Shown: positions 18,218 through 26,455 of the stretch, one piece after another | How the letters are laid out: each line of letters begins with the position of its first letter | Numbering within the stretch: position 1 is the first letter of the stretch | Source of the DNA: Roseicyclus amphidinii | GTDB lineage: Bacteria; Pseudomonadota; Alphaproteobacteria; Rhodobacterales; Rhodobacteraceae | DNA length: 64,000 bases | Assembly: GCF_030163755.1 (NCBI RefSeq) | Contig: NZ_JASJOE010000009.1 | Coordinates: 1 to 64,000 of the forward strand | Direction of reading: 5' to 3' | Notes under the pieces: generated by a model | Databases searched by the model: none | What the model was told of the DNA's origin: nothing | What the model saw: only the letters and a program-made list of their open reading frames with translations | Translations under genes and position numbers: made by a program

Positions 18218-19378
18218 ATGCCAGACGTGTTGAGCCCGCGCGCTCTGCTCGACAAGCTCGTGTCCTTTCCGACCGTCAGCCGCGACAGCAACCTCGCGCT
18301 GGTCGACTGGGTCGAGGACTACCTTTCAGGCCATGGCCTGACCTGCCACCGCGACTATGACGAGACGGGGAAGAAGGCCTCGCTCTATGCCCATGCCGGG
18401 CCGCCGGTCGAGGGTGGCGTGATCCTGTCGGGGCATACCGATGTCGTGCCGGTCGACGGGCAGGCCTGGGACACCGACCCCTTCACCGTGGTCGAGAAGG
18501 ACGGCAAGCTTTTCGGTCGCGGCACCTGCGACATGAAAGGGTTCGACGCGCTGGCGATCTGGGCCACGGTCGAGGCGCATCGCCGCGGCGTGACGCGGCC
18601 CTTGCAATTGTGCCTGACCCGCGACGAGGAGATCGGCTGCGTCGGCGCCCCGCCGATGATCGAGGCGATGCAGGCCCACATGCCGCGCGCGGCGTTGGCC
18701 ATCATCGGCGAGCCGACGGAATGGGGCATCGTGAACGGCCACAAGGGCGGCGTGGGCTTCGACCTGCATTTCCACGGATACGAGGTGCATTCCTCCATCG
18801 CCTACACGGGCGTCTCGGCGATCATGGAAGGGGCCAAGCTGATCGACTGGGCCAACCGCACCAACGAGGCCAACGCCGCCGCCGCCGATCCCGCCAGCGA
18901 TTATGACCCGCCCTACACGACGCTTCATGTCGGCATGATCGAGGGCGGCACGGCGCATAACATCACGGCGAAGGATTGCACCTTCGTCTTGTCCGCGCGC
19001 TGCGTGCCCGCCGAGCCCAATGCCGAATGGGCCGAGCGCATCAGCGCCGAGATCGCCCGGATCGAGGCCGGCATGAAGGCCGTCCGCCCCGAGGCCGGCA
19101 TCACCGCGCTGCCGCGCTGGGACGTTCCCGGCCTGCGCGCCGAGGAGGACGGGCCGGCCGAGGCGCTGGTGCGCCGCCTGACCGGCGAGAACGGCTCGAG
19201 CGTGGTCAGCTACGGCACCGAGGCGGGCCAGTTCCAGGCCGCGGGCTATTCCGCCGTGGTCTGCGGGCCGGGCAACATCGCGCAGGCGCACCAACCCAAC
19301 GAATACCTGAGTGTCGCGCAATTCGAGCAAGGCATCGTGATGATGTCCAGGCTCCTCGATCACCTGCAGGAGGGGTAA
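18218..19378 (+). CDS. argE: Acetylornithine deacetylase (ArgE-type M20A peptidase)
   Basis: A 386-aa zinc amidohydrolase. The metal-binding blocks are ILSGHTDVVPVDG (His, then Asp) with the WDTDPF segment, GRGTCDMKGF, and TRDEEIGCVGAP containing the catalytic Glu pair. The dimerisation domain follows GHKGGVGFDLHFHGYEVHSS. ATG 18218 has GGAG a few bases upstream. The usual reaction removes acetate from N-acetylornithine in arginine synthesis. Because it opens a cluster of M20 hydrolases divergent from a peptide importer, it may instead act on imported N-acyl amino acids; many argE-like genes do. The next gene starts three bases after its stop. Confidence 0.88.
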   Translation: MPDVLSPRALLDKLVSFPTVSRDSNLALVDWVEDYLSGHGLTCHRDYDETGKKASLYAHAGPPVEGGVILSGHTDVVPVDGQAWDTDPFTVVEKDGKLFGRGTCDMKGFDALAIWATVEAHRRGVTRPLQLCLTRDEEIGCVGAPPMIEAMQAHMPRAALAIIGEPTEWGIVNGHKGGVGFDLHFHGYEVHSSIAYTGVSAIMEGAKLIDWANRTNEANAAAADPASDYDPPYTTLHVGMIEGGTAHNITAKDCTFVLSARCVPAEPNAEWAERISAEIARIEAGMKAVRPEAGITALPRWDVPGLRAEEDGPAEALVRRLTGENGSSVVSYGTEAGQFQAAGYSAVVCGPGNIAQAHQPNEYLSVAQFEQGIVMMSRLLDHLQEG

Positions 19379-19381
19379 CCC

Positions 19382-20554
19382 ATGCCGATCAAGAACCGTC
19401 TTGCGGAACTGATGCCCGAGATCGCCGAGTGGCGGCGCGAGATCCACGCCAACCCCGAGCTTCTTTTCGACCTGCCCAAGACCACCGCGCTGGTCGAGGC
19501 CAAGCTGCGCGCCTTCGGCGTGGACGAGATCCACACCGGGATCGGGCGCTCTGGCATCGTCGCGCTGATCCGCGGCAAGACCGACAGCCGCGGCTATTGC
19601 GTGGGCCTGCGCGCCGACATGGACGCGCTGCCGATGCAGGAACACACCGGGCTTCCCCATGCGTCGCAGACGCCGAACAAGATGCATGCCTGCGGCCATG
19701 ACGGGCACACCGCCATGTTGCTGGGGGCGGCCAAGTACTTGGCCGAGACGCGGAATTTCGACGGCACCGTCGCGCTGATCTTCCAGCCCGCGGAAGAGGG
19801 CGGCGGCGGCGGCGACCTGATGGTGCGCGACGGCATGATGGAGCGCTTCGGCATCTGCGAGGTCTACGGCATGCACAACGAGCCCGGCCTGCCGGTGGGC
19901 GAGTTCGGCGTCTCGCCCGGCCCGATCATGGCGGCCGCCGATGAATTCGAGGTCTCCATCGTCGGCAAGGGCGGCCATGCCGCGCGGCCGCACATGTGCA
20001 TCGACCCCACGCCCGCCGCCTGCAACGTGGTCATGGCGCTGCAGACCGTGGCGGCCCGCAACGTCGATCCGATCAAGGAGATCGTGGTCTCCGTCTGCAC
20101 GGTGAAGACCTCGTCCGAGGCGTTCAACGTCATCCCCTCCGAGGTTCTGATCCGCGGCACCGTCCGCACGCTGGACGAGCATGTCCGCGACATCGCGGAA
20201 ACCCGCGTCTGCCAGCTCATCCGCTCCACCGCCGAGGCCTATGGCTGCGAGGCGCGCCTGCGCTATGAACGCGGCTACCCGGTCGTGGTGAACCACGACG
20301 AGAATGCCGGGATCGCCGCCGAGATCGCCCGCGCCGTGGCGGGCGAGGATCGCGTCCGCTGGGGCCGCCCGCCGCGCATGGGGGGTGAGGATTTCGCCTA
20401 CATGCTCAACGCGCGGCCCGGTGCCTTCATCAATGTCGGCAACGGCGATACCGCCGGTGTCCACCACCCCGAATACGATTTCAACGACGAGGCCATCCCC
20501 TACGGATGCAGCTTCTTCGCCGAACTCGTGGAACGACGCATGCCCGCCGCCTGA
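19382..20554 (+). CDS. M20D amidohydrolase (hippurate/N-acyl amino acid hydrolase type), copy 1
   Basis: A 390-aa member of the M20D group (HipO, aminoacylase, IAA-amino acid hydrolase). Metal ligands are in MHACGHDGHTAML (Cys104, His106), the catalytic Glu pair in FQPAEEGGGGG (Glu138-Glu139), a dimerisation-domain His in GKGGHAARPH, and the C-terminal GGEDFAYML with a later His in VHHPEYDFND. It is cytoplasmic, with no signal peptide. AGGAGGGG precedes its ATG. It is the first of three paralogues in tandem after argE. These enzymes release an acid from an N-acylated amino acid; the acyl group is not predictable. Confidence 0.92.
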   Translation: MPIKNRLAELMPEIAEWRREIHANPELLFDLPKTTALVEAKLRAFGVDEIHTGIGRSGIVALIRGKTDSRGYCVGLRADMDALPMQEHTGLPHASQTPNKMHACGHDGHTAMLLGAAKYLAETRNFDGTVALIFQPAEEGGGGGDLMVRDGMMERFGICEVYGMHNEPGLPVGEFGVSPGPIMAAADEFEVSIVGKGGHAARPHMCIDPTPAACNVVMALQTVAARNVDPIKEIVVSVCTVKTSSEAFNVIPSEVLIRGTVRTLDEHVRDIAETRVCQLIRSTAEAYGCEARLRYERGYPVVVNHDENAGIAAEIARAVAGEDRVRWGRPPRMGGEDFAYMLNARPGAFINVGNGDTAGVHHPEYDFNDEAIPYGCSFFAELVERRMPAA

Positions 20555-20586
20555 GGGGCGCGGGGGCTTATTGAAGGGAGACGACC

Positions 20587-21747
20587 ATGCCGATCCGGAA
20601 CCGCTTCGCCGAGATGCTGCCCGAGGTCACGGGCTGGCGTCGCCACCTGCACCAGACCCCCGAATTGCTCTACGAAGTGCATGAAACCGCGGCCTTCGTC
20701 GCCGAAAAGCTGCGCGAGTTCGGCGTGGACGAGGTGACCGAGGGCGTGGGTCAAACCGGTGTCGTCGGCATCATCCGGGGCCGCGGGCCGGGCCGCGCCA
20801 TCGGCCTGCGCGCCGACATGGACGCGCTGCCGATCCATGAGGAGACCGGGCTCGACTATGCCTCGACCGTGCCCGGCAAGATGCATGCCTGCGGGCATGA
20901 CGGGCATACCTCGATGCTGCTGGGGGCGGCCAAATACCTCGCCGAGACGCGGAATTTCGACGGCACGGTCGTCCTGATCTTCCAGCCCGCCGAGGAAGGC
21001 GGGGCGGGGGCCAAGGCGATGATCGACGACGGGCTCTTCACCCGCTGGCAGGTGGACGAGGTCTACGGCATCCACAACGCGCCGGGCATCCCAGTGGGCA
21101 CCATCGTCACGCGGCCGGGGCCGCTTCAGGCCAGCTCGGACGAGTTCGAGATCGTCGTGCAGGGCAAGGGCGGCCATGCCGCCGAGCCGCACAAGGCGGT
21201 CGATACCACGCTGGTCGCCGCCCATATCGTGATCGCGCTGCATTCCATCGTGTCGCGCAACGTCGATGCGTTGCGCCGGGTGGTGCTGACCGTGGGCACG
21301 TTCAAGACGGATTCCAACGCCTCCAACATCATCCCCGATGTCGCTCGGATGGAGGGGACGGTGCGCACGCTCGACCCCGAATATCGCGCCATCATGGAGG
21401 GGCGCATCCGCGAGGTCGCCACCCATACGGCGGCGGCCTATGGCGCAGAGGCACAGGTGATCTGGCATCCGGGCTACCCGGTGACGATCAACGACGCCGA
21501 GGGCGCGGCCCATGCCGTCGCGGCCGCCCGCGCGGTGGCCAACGCGGTCGATGACGATGTCGACCCGATCATGCCGTCCGAGGATTTCAGCTACATGCTG
21601 GAGGAACGCCCCGGCGCCTATGTCTTCCTCGGCAATGGCGACAGCGCCATGTGCCACCACCCGAAATACGTCTTCGACGACGAGGCCATGCCCTATGGCA
21701 TGAGCTTCTTCGCCGAGATCGTCGAACGCCGCCTTCAGGCGGTGTGA
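20587..21747 (+). CDS. M20D amidohydrolase, copy 2
   Basis: A 386-aa paralogue of the preceding gene with the same metal-binding blocks (MHACGHDGHTSML, FQPAEEGGAGA, GKGGHAAEPH, SEDFSYMLEERPG). Here the third block starts PSEDF rather than GGEDF, and the acidic segment after it (AVDDDVDPIMPSEDF) differs from its neighbours, so substrate preference may have diverged. AGGGAG lies before the ATG. Its final codons and stop lie in the first copy of a threefold hairpin repeat (21727-21824) that separates it from copy 3. Confidence 0.92.
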   Translation: MPIRNRFAEMLPEVTGWRRHLHQTPELLYEVHETAAFVAEKLREFGVDEVTEGVGQTGVVGIIRGRGPGRAIGLRADMDALPIHEETGLDYASTVPGKMHACGHDGHTSMLLGAAKYLAETRNFDGTVVLIFQPAEEGGAGAKAMIDDGLFTRWQVDEVYGIHNAPGIPVGTIVTRPGPLQASSDEFEIVVQGKGGHAAEPHKAVDTTLVAAHIVIALHSIVSRNVDALRRVVLTVGTFKTDSNASNIIPDVARMEGTVRTLDPEYRAIMEGRIREVATHTAAAYGAEAQVIWHPGYPVTINDAEGAAHAVAAARAVANAVDDDVDPIMPSEDFSYMLEERPGAYVFLGNGDSAMCHHPKYVFDDEAMPYGMSFFAEIVERRLQAV

Positions 21748-21824
21748 GCAATCAAGAGCGGCACGCCGCCTGAAGGCGGTGTGAGCAAACCAGACCGCGC
21801 GCCGCCTCAGGGCGGTGCGAGCAC
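21727..21824 (+). repeat. Three tandem 36-37 bp hairpin repeats at a gene end
   Basis: The 25-nt motif beginning CGCCGCCT, with its GGCGGTG and GAGCA parts, occurs at 21727-21751, 21764-21788 and 21800-21824 (periods 37 and 36). Each copy contains a CCGCCT/AGGCGG-type hairpin. The first copy overlaps the last codons and the TGA stop (21745-21747) of the second M20D gene, so later copies look like duplications of the gene's end. The last copy ends 2 bases before the AGGAG ribosome site of the third M20D gene. Confidence 0.85.
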
Positions 21825-21841
21825 ACAGGAGACCGATAGAC

Positions 21842-23005
21842 ATGCCCGTCAAGAACCGCTTCGCCGAACTGCTGCCCGAGATCACCGAGTGGCGGCGCGA
21901 CATCCACGCGAACCCCGAGATCCTGTTCGACACCCACCGCACCTCTGCGCTGGTGGCCGAGAAGCTGCGTGAATTCGGCTGCGACGAGATCGTCACCGGC
22001 ATCGGGCGCACCGGTGTCGTGGGCATCATCAAGGGCAAGTCGAACGCGTCGGGCCGCACCATCGGGCTGCGCGCCGACATGGATGCGCTGCCGATCCACG
22101 AGGAAACGGGCGTCGACTACGCCTCCAAGACCCCCGGCGCGATGCACGCCTGCGGCCATGACGGGCACACCGCCATGCTGCTGGGTGCGGCCAAGTATCT
22201 GGCCGAGACGCGCAATTTCGACGGGACCGTGGCGGTCATCTTCCAGCCTGCCGAAGAGGGCGGCGGCGGCGGCAAGGAGATGGTCGACGACGGCATGATG
22301 GAGCGCTGGAACATCGAAGAGGTCTACGGGATGCACAACTGGCCCGGCGTGCCGACCGGAAGTTTCGCCATCCGCTCGGGCCCGTTCTTCGCCGCGACGG
22401 ACATATTCGAGATCAAGGTGTTCGGCCGCGGCGGCCATGCCGCCAAGCCGCACGAGACGGTGGACAGCACCGTTCTGGCCAGCCACATGGTGCTGGCGCT
22501 GCAGACCATCGCCAGCCGCAACGCCGACCCGGTGAAATCCATCGTCGTTTCGGTCACCAGTTTCGAGACCTCGTCCACGGCGTTCAACGTCATCCCCGAC
22601 AGGGTGACGCTCAAGGGCACCGTGCGCACGCTCGACCCCGAGATCCGCGACCTGGCCGAAGAGCGCATGACCGCCATCGTCGAAGGCACCGCCACGATGT
22701 TCGGCGGCTCCGCGACGCTCGATTACACGCGGAATTACCCGGTGATGGTGAACTCGGACGAACAGACCGAGTTCGCCGCCGAGGTCGCCCGCGCCGTCTC
22801 GGGCGACTGTGCCGAGGCACCGCTGGTGATGGGGGGCGAGGATTTCGCCTTCATGTCGAACGCGCGGCCGGGGGCCTATATCCTTGTCGGCAACGGCGAC
22901 ACGGCGCATGTCCATCACCCGAAATACAACTTCAACGACGAGGCCATTCCGGCGGGCTGCAGCTGGTGGGCCGAGATCGTGGAGCGTCGCCTGCCCGCGG
23001 CCTGA
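21842..23005 (+). CDS. M20D amidohydrolase, copy 3
   Basis: The start is ATG 21842 (MPVKNRFAELLPEITEWRRD) with AGGAG at 21827-21831; the frame upstream to 21815 lies in the repeat and is not used. The 387-aa product keeps all metal and catalytic blocks (MHACGHDGHTAML, FQPAEEGGGGG, GRGGHAAKPH, GGEDFAFMSNARPG). It is closer in its first 120 residues to copy 1 than the intergenic distance would suggest (shared AAKYLAETRNFDGTV in all three), which points to local duplication. It ends the cluster; 100 bases follow before the next plus-strand gene. Confidence 0.92.
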   Translation: MPVKNRFAELLPEITEWRRDIHANPEILFDTHRTSALVAEKLREFGCDEIVTGIGRTGVVGIIKGKSNASGRTIGLRADMDALPIHEETGVDYASKTPGAMHACGHDGHTAMLLGAAKYLAETRNFDGTVAVIFQPAEEGGGGGKEMVDDGMMERWNIEEVYGMHNWPGVPTGSFAIRSGPFFAATDIFEIKVFGRGGHAAKPHETVDSTVLASHMVLALQTIASRNADPVKSIVVSVTSFETSSTAFNVIPDRVTLKGTVRTLDPEIRDLAEERMTAIVEGTATMFGGSATLDYTRNYPVMVNSDEQTEFAAEVARAVSGDCAEAPLVMGGEDFAFMSNARPGAYILVGNGDTAHVHHPKYNFNDEAIPAGCSWWAEIVERRLPAA

Positions 23006-23110
23006 GCCGCGCCTTCGGGGTGCCGCGCTCCCTCGGGCGCGGCACCTCGCCTGTTCCATGTCGGCCCCGGCGCGCTTATCTCGGGCACGTCACCCAGCCG
23101 GAGCCGCGCC

Positions 23111-24385
23111 ATGCCCGCCCCCCGTCCCGTCCGCCTTGCCCTTGCCGCAGGCTTGACTGCAGCTCTTGCATTGGTCGGCACCGCCACCGCGCAGGAGATG
23201 CGCAGCCTGACCGGCAGCGCGACCTATCTCGACCGGATGGCCCTTCCGCCCGAGGCGGTCCTGCTGCTCGAGGCGACCGGCCCGGACGGCACCCTTCTGG
23301 CCGAGGCGCGCATCCCGACCGAAGGGCGGCAGGTGCCGATCCCCTTCACGCTCGGGATACCCTCCGGCACCGACACCACCCTGCGCGCGGGCCTTGCCAT
23401 CGACGGGCAAGTCCTGTGGCTCTCCGAACCGGTGCCGGTGCCGGTGCCGGTTCAGGGCGCGGGCGACACCGCAAAGCCCGGCGCGTTGGTCCTGCCGCGG
23501 TTCCAGCCCGTCGGCTTCACCTCGGCGCTGCGCTGCACGGACGGGCCTTACCGCCTCGGTTTCGCAGGCGAGGCCGCGGTGCTGGGCCGCGACGGCGCGC
23601 GGATCGTGTTGCAGCCCGCCCCGGCCGCCTCGGGCGCGCGCTTCGCGGCGGCCGAAGATCCGGCGACCTGGGTCTGGTTGCGGGGCGACCGCGCGTTGGT
23701 GTCCATCGCGGGCGCGGGCCCGAGCGAGTGCCGCGCGGCCCTGCCGCTCCCCGAGGGGGAATTCCGGGCAGGGGGGAACGAGCCGTTCTGGTCGGTCACG
23801 GTCGCGCGGGGCAGCCTGTCGCTCGCCCGCGCGGGGTTCGAGGAGGTCTCGCTTCAGGTGACCGACAGCGACCTGTCGGCCAGCGGTGACATCATCGTCA
23901 CCGCCAGCGACCCCACCCGCGCGCTGCATGTCGTCCTCGAACGCGGGGCCGAGGTCTGCCGCGACACCATGAGCGGCCTGCCGCACCCCGAGACCGTGGC
24001 ACTCTCGATGGGCGATGAAACGCTGACCGGATGCGGCGGCGACCCCTGGGCGCTGCTGACGGGCCGGACATGGGTGGTCGAGGAGATCGGCGGCGCGGGC
24101 GTCATCGAGGCGGCGCAGGCCACGCTCGGCTTCGACGCCGCGGGGCGGGTCTTCGGCAACGGATCGTGCAACGGGTTCAACGGGGCCGTGGAGATGACCG
24201 GCGAGGGTCTGGCGTTCGGCGCGGTGGTGACCACCATGATGGCCTGCCCCGAGGCGGTCATGGCGCAGGAGCGCCGGCTTTTCGACGCATTGGCCGGGGT
24301 CCATGCCTTCGACATCGACGACACTGGCGCGCTGGTCCTGATCGGCCCGACCGGCCCCGCCCTCACGGCCCGCGCCGCGCCCTGA
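23111..24385 (+). CDS. Secreted YbaY/HslJ-type (META domain) protein
   Basis: A 424-aa exported protein: signal peptide MPAPRPVRLALAAGLTAALA with cleavage near ATAQE. Three parts can be seen. Residues about 30-115 look like the YbaY/YscW beta-sandwich (LTGSATYLDRMALPPEAVLL). A central part has EFRAGGNEPFWSVTVARG, the COG3650-type motif. Residues about 315-420 form a META/HslJ domain (FGNGSCNGFNGAVEM, VTTMMACPEAVMAQERRLFD). HslJ-like domains are linked to envelope stress in E. coli. There is no lipobox Cys at the cleavage site, so it should be soluble in the periplasm. Function is not established. Confidence 0.85.
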   Translation: MPAPRPVRLALAAGLTAALALVGTATAQEMRSLTGSATYLDRMALPPEAVLLLEATGPDGTLLAEARIPTEGRQVPIPFTLGIPSGTDTTLRAGLAIDGQVLWLSEPVPVPVPVQGAGDTAKPGALVLPRFQPVGFTSALRCTDGPYRLGFAGEAAVLGRDGARIVLQPAPAASGARFAAAEDPATWVWLRGDRALVSIAGAGPSECRAALPLPEGEFRAGGNEPFWSVTVARGSLSLARAGFEEVSLQVTDSDLSASGDIIVTASDPTRALHVVLERGAEVCRDTMSGLPHPETVALSMGDETLTGCGGDPWALLTGRTWVVEEIGGAGVIEAAQATLGFDAAGRVFGNGSCNGFNGAVEMTGEGLAFGAVVTTMMACPEAVMAQERRLFDALAGVHAFDIDDTGALVLIGPTGPALTARAAP

Positions 24386-24388
24386 GCG

Positions 24389-24877
24389 TCACACCCCGGC
24401 CATGCGCCAAGGCCTGACCAGCCGGTCAAGCCCGAGGCAGCCCGCCAGCCCCGCCATGAGCAGCGCGGGTGTGGTGACCGGGTGCCAGAGCAGGTCCGCG
24501 AAGGGTTCCCACCACGCCCATGCGGTGCCGAAATGCCCCCGGTAGCCCGAAGCGATGCCCACGAGCGACCACAGGTATTGCAGCGCGAAGAACCCGCCCG
24601 CGATCAGCCAGCGCGCCCGGCCCGCCGTCCAGACCGCCCCGATGATCGCAAAGACGACGCCCGCGCCGATGGCCTTGGCCACAAGGCCCGTCACCACCGT
24701 CGCCGTGGTCAGGCAGGGCGGTGCCACGCAGACCGCGCCCGCGGGCGCGATCAGGTCGTTGGGCTGGGTGCCGAACGCGAGGAACTCGTGGGCCAGCAGG
24801 ACGGCGAACAGGCTGACCGCCCCGGCTGTCGCCAGCGTCAGGGCAGGCCGCAACCGTCCGGGGGCGACATCACCCAC
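24389..24877 (-). CDS. Hypothetical membrane protein, 162 aa
   Basis: A small protein with about four membrane helices ([76 protein letters not shown]). The start is a GTG at 24877-24875 that overlaps the end of moaA by 8 bases, so it is translated from the moaA transcript. No family is recognised and a role in molybdenum cofactor synthesis should not be assumed. It converges with the META-domain gene, whose stop is 3 bases away. Confidence 0.8.
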   Translation of the reverse strand: MGDVAPGRLRPALTLATAGAVSLFAVLLAHEFLAFGTQPNDLIAPAGAVCVAPPCLTTATVVTGLVAKAIGAGVVFAIIGAVWTAGRARWLIAGGFFALQYLWSLVGIASGYRGHFGTAWAWWEPFADLLWHPVTTPALLMAGLAGCLGLDRLVRPWRMAGV

Positions 24878-25880
24878 CGGTGTGGCTCATGTGGCGGCTG
24901 ACCTGACCTGCGACGGATTGGCGGGAATAGTCGAAATCATGCCCCTTGGGCTTGCGCAGGATGGCGGCGCGGATCGCGTCTTCGAGCAGCGCATCATCGC
25001 TTGAGGCCCGCAAGGGCGCGCGCAGGTCGGCCATGTCCTCCTGCCCGAGGCACATGTAAAGCTCGCCCGTGCAGGTCAGCCGCACGCGGTTGCAGCTTTC
25101 ACAGAAGTTGTGCGTGAGCGGCGTGATGAAGCCGATCTTCTGCCCCGTCTCCTCGAGCCGCACGTAACGCGCAGGCCCGCCGCTGCGTTCGGCGAGGTCC
25201 ACCAGCGTGAACCGCTCGCCCAGCCGCGCGCGCAGGTCTTTCAGCGACCAGTACTGGTCCAGCCGGTTCTCGTTGCCGAGATCGCCCATCGGCATGACCT
25301 CGATGAAGGTCAGGTCCATGTCGCGGTCGGCGCACCAGGCCTGCAGGTCGAACAGCTCGTCCTCGTTGAAGCCCTTGAGCGCCACCGCGTTGATCTTGAC
25401 CCGCAGCCCCGCGGCCTGCGCCGCGTCGATCCCGTCGAGCACCTGCGGAAGGCGGCCCCAGCGCGTGATGTCTGCGAATTTCTTTTCGTCGAGCGTGTCG
25501 AGCGACACGTTCACCCGCCGCACGCCCGCGTCGTAAAGCTCGCCTGCGAAGCGCTTGAGCTGGCTGCCGTTCGTCGTCAGCGTCAGTTCCTTGAGCGTGC
25601 CGGCCTCCAGATGCCGGGTCATGCCGCGGAAGAAGGTCATGATGTCCCGCCGCACCAGCGGCTCGCCGCCGGTGATGCGCAGCTTCTCCACGCCCAGACG
25701 GACGAAGGTGGAACACATCCGGTCCAGCTCCTCGAGCGTCAGAAGCTCCTTCTTGGGAAGGAAGGTCATGTTCTCGGCCATGCAATAGACGCAACGGAAA
25801 TCGCAACGGTCGGTGACCGAGACGCGCAGGTAGCTGATCGCGCGCTGAAACGGGTCGATGAGGGGGGCTGTGCTGTCCAT
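24870..25880 (-). CDS. moaA: GTP 3',8-cyclase MoaA
   Basis: A radical SAM enzyme making the first intermediate of molybdopterin from GTP. I use ATG 25880 ([20 protein letters not shown]), giving 336 aa; the 13-codon extension upstream looks spurious. The N-terminal 4Fe-4S cluster motif is CDFRCVYC and the second cluster is held by [11 protein letters not shown] plus a later Cys in LYMCL. The protein ends in the Gly-Gly pair (HTGG) needed for catalysis in this family. The cofactor would serve the IorB-type enzyme elsewhere in the window, among others. A small membrane protein gene overlaps its 3' end. Confidence 0.97.
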   Translation of the reverse strand: MDSTAPLIDPFQRAISYLRVSVTDRCDFRCVYCMAENMTFLPKKELLTLEELDRMCSTFVRLGVEKLRITGGEPLVRRDIMTFFRGMTRHLEAGTLKELTLTTNGSQLKRFAGELYDAGVRRVNVSLDTLDEKKFADITRWGRLPQVLDGIDAAQAAGLRVKINAVALKGFNEDELFDLQAWCADRDMDLTFIEVMPMGDLGNENRLDQYWSLKDLRARLGERFTLVDLAERSGGPARYVRLEETGQKIGFITPLTHNFCESCNRVRLTCTGELYMCLGQEDMADLRAPLRASSDDALLEDAIRAAILRKPKGHDFDYSRQSVAGQVSRHMSHTGG

Positions 25881-25969
25881 GCGGGCAACGTAAGCGCGAC
25901 ATCGCGCGGCGGCAAGCATCTGCGTCCGCGCTGTTGAAGCGGCCTGCGAATGGCCCTAGGGTGCGCCTC

Positions 25970-26455
25970 ATGAAACGCGCAATCCTTGCTCTTGGCCTGC
26001 TGTCCCTTTCTGCCTGTTCCGGTGGGTTCGGCGGCGGCGGCGGTCTTTTCGGCAACGGCCTTTTCGGCGGCGGCCTCTTCGGGGGGCGCGACGCGCCGGA
26101 CCCCGTGGTGATCGAGACACCGCCCGTCGGCGGTCCCACCGATGTGGATGCCGCGGCGACCGCTGCCCTTGTGCCCGCGGCCCCGGCCGCCCCGACAGGG
26201 GAGGGGCAATTCGTCGGGTTTTCCGTCACAAGCCTGGGCGATGCCACCCAGCCGGGCCTCTGGCTCGAGACGCCGCTGGTCACCGAAGAGGGGCCGGGCC
26301 GCGTCGTGGCCGAGGACGGGCGCACGATCGTGGTCACGCTGCGCCCCTCGGGGGGCGAGCAGGGCTCGGGTTCGCGGCTGTCCCTGGCGGGCTACCAGGC
26401 GCTTGGCCTCACCCTGACCGCGTTGCCGACCCTCACCGTCATCTCCGATGCCTGA
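25970..26455 (+). CDS. Putative lipoprotein, glycine-rich N-terminus
   Basis: From ATG 25970 the 161-aa product begins MKRAILALGLLSLSACSGGF. LSAC is a lipobox, so Cys16 should be lipidated. Next comes a Gly/Phe-rich tract (GGGGGLFGNGLFGGGLFGG) and then a compact C-terminal domain (about 75-160: FVGFSVTSLGDATQPGLWLE, VVAEDGRTIVVTLRP). This layout is common for small outer-membrane lipoproteins of Rhodobacteraceae of unknown role. It may share a transcript with the acyl-CoA synthetase, whose start overlaps its stop. Confidence 0.8.
   Translation: MKRAILALGLLSLSACSGGFGGGGGLFGNGLFGGGLFGGRDAPDPVVIETPPVGGPTDVDAAATAALVPAAPAAPTGEGQFVGFSVTSLGDATQPGLWLETPLVTEEGPGRVVAEDGRTIVVTLRPSGGEQGSGSRLSLAGYQALGLTLTALPTLTVISDA

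Noticed and set aside
18326-20467. A minus-strand open frame of 713 codons across argE and the first M20D gene
   Set aside because: Crosses two clearly coding plus-strand genes and has no recognisable domain.
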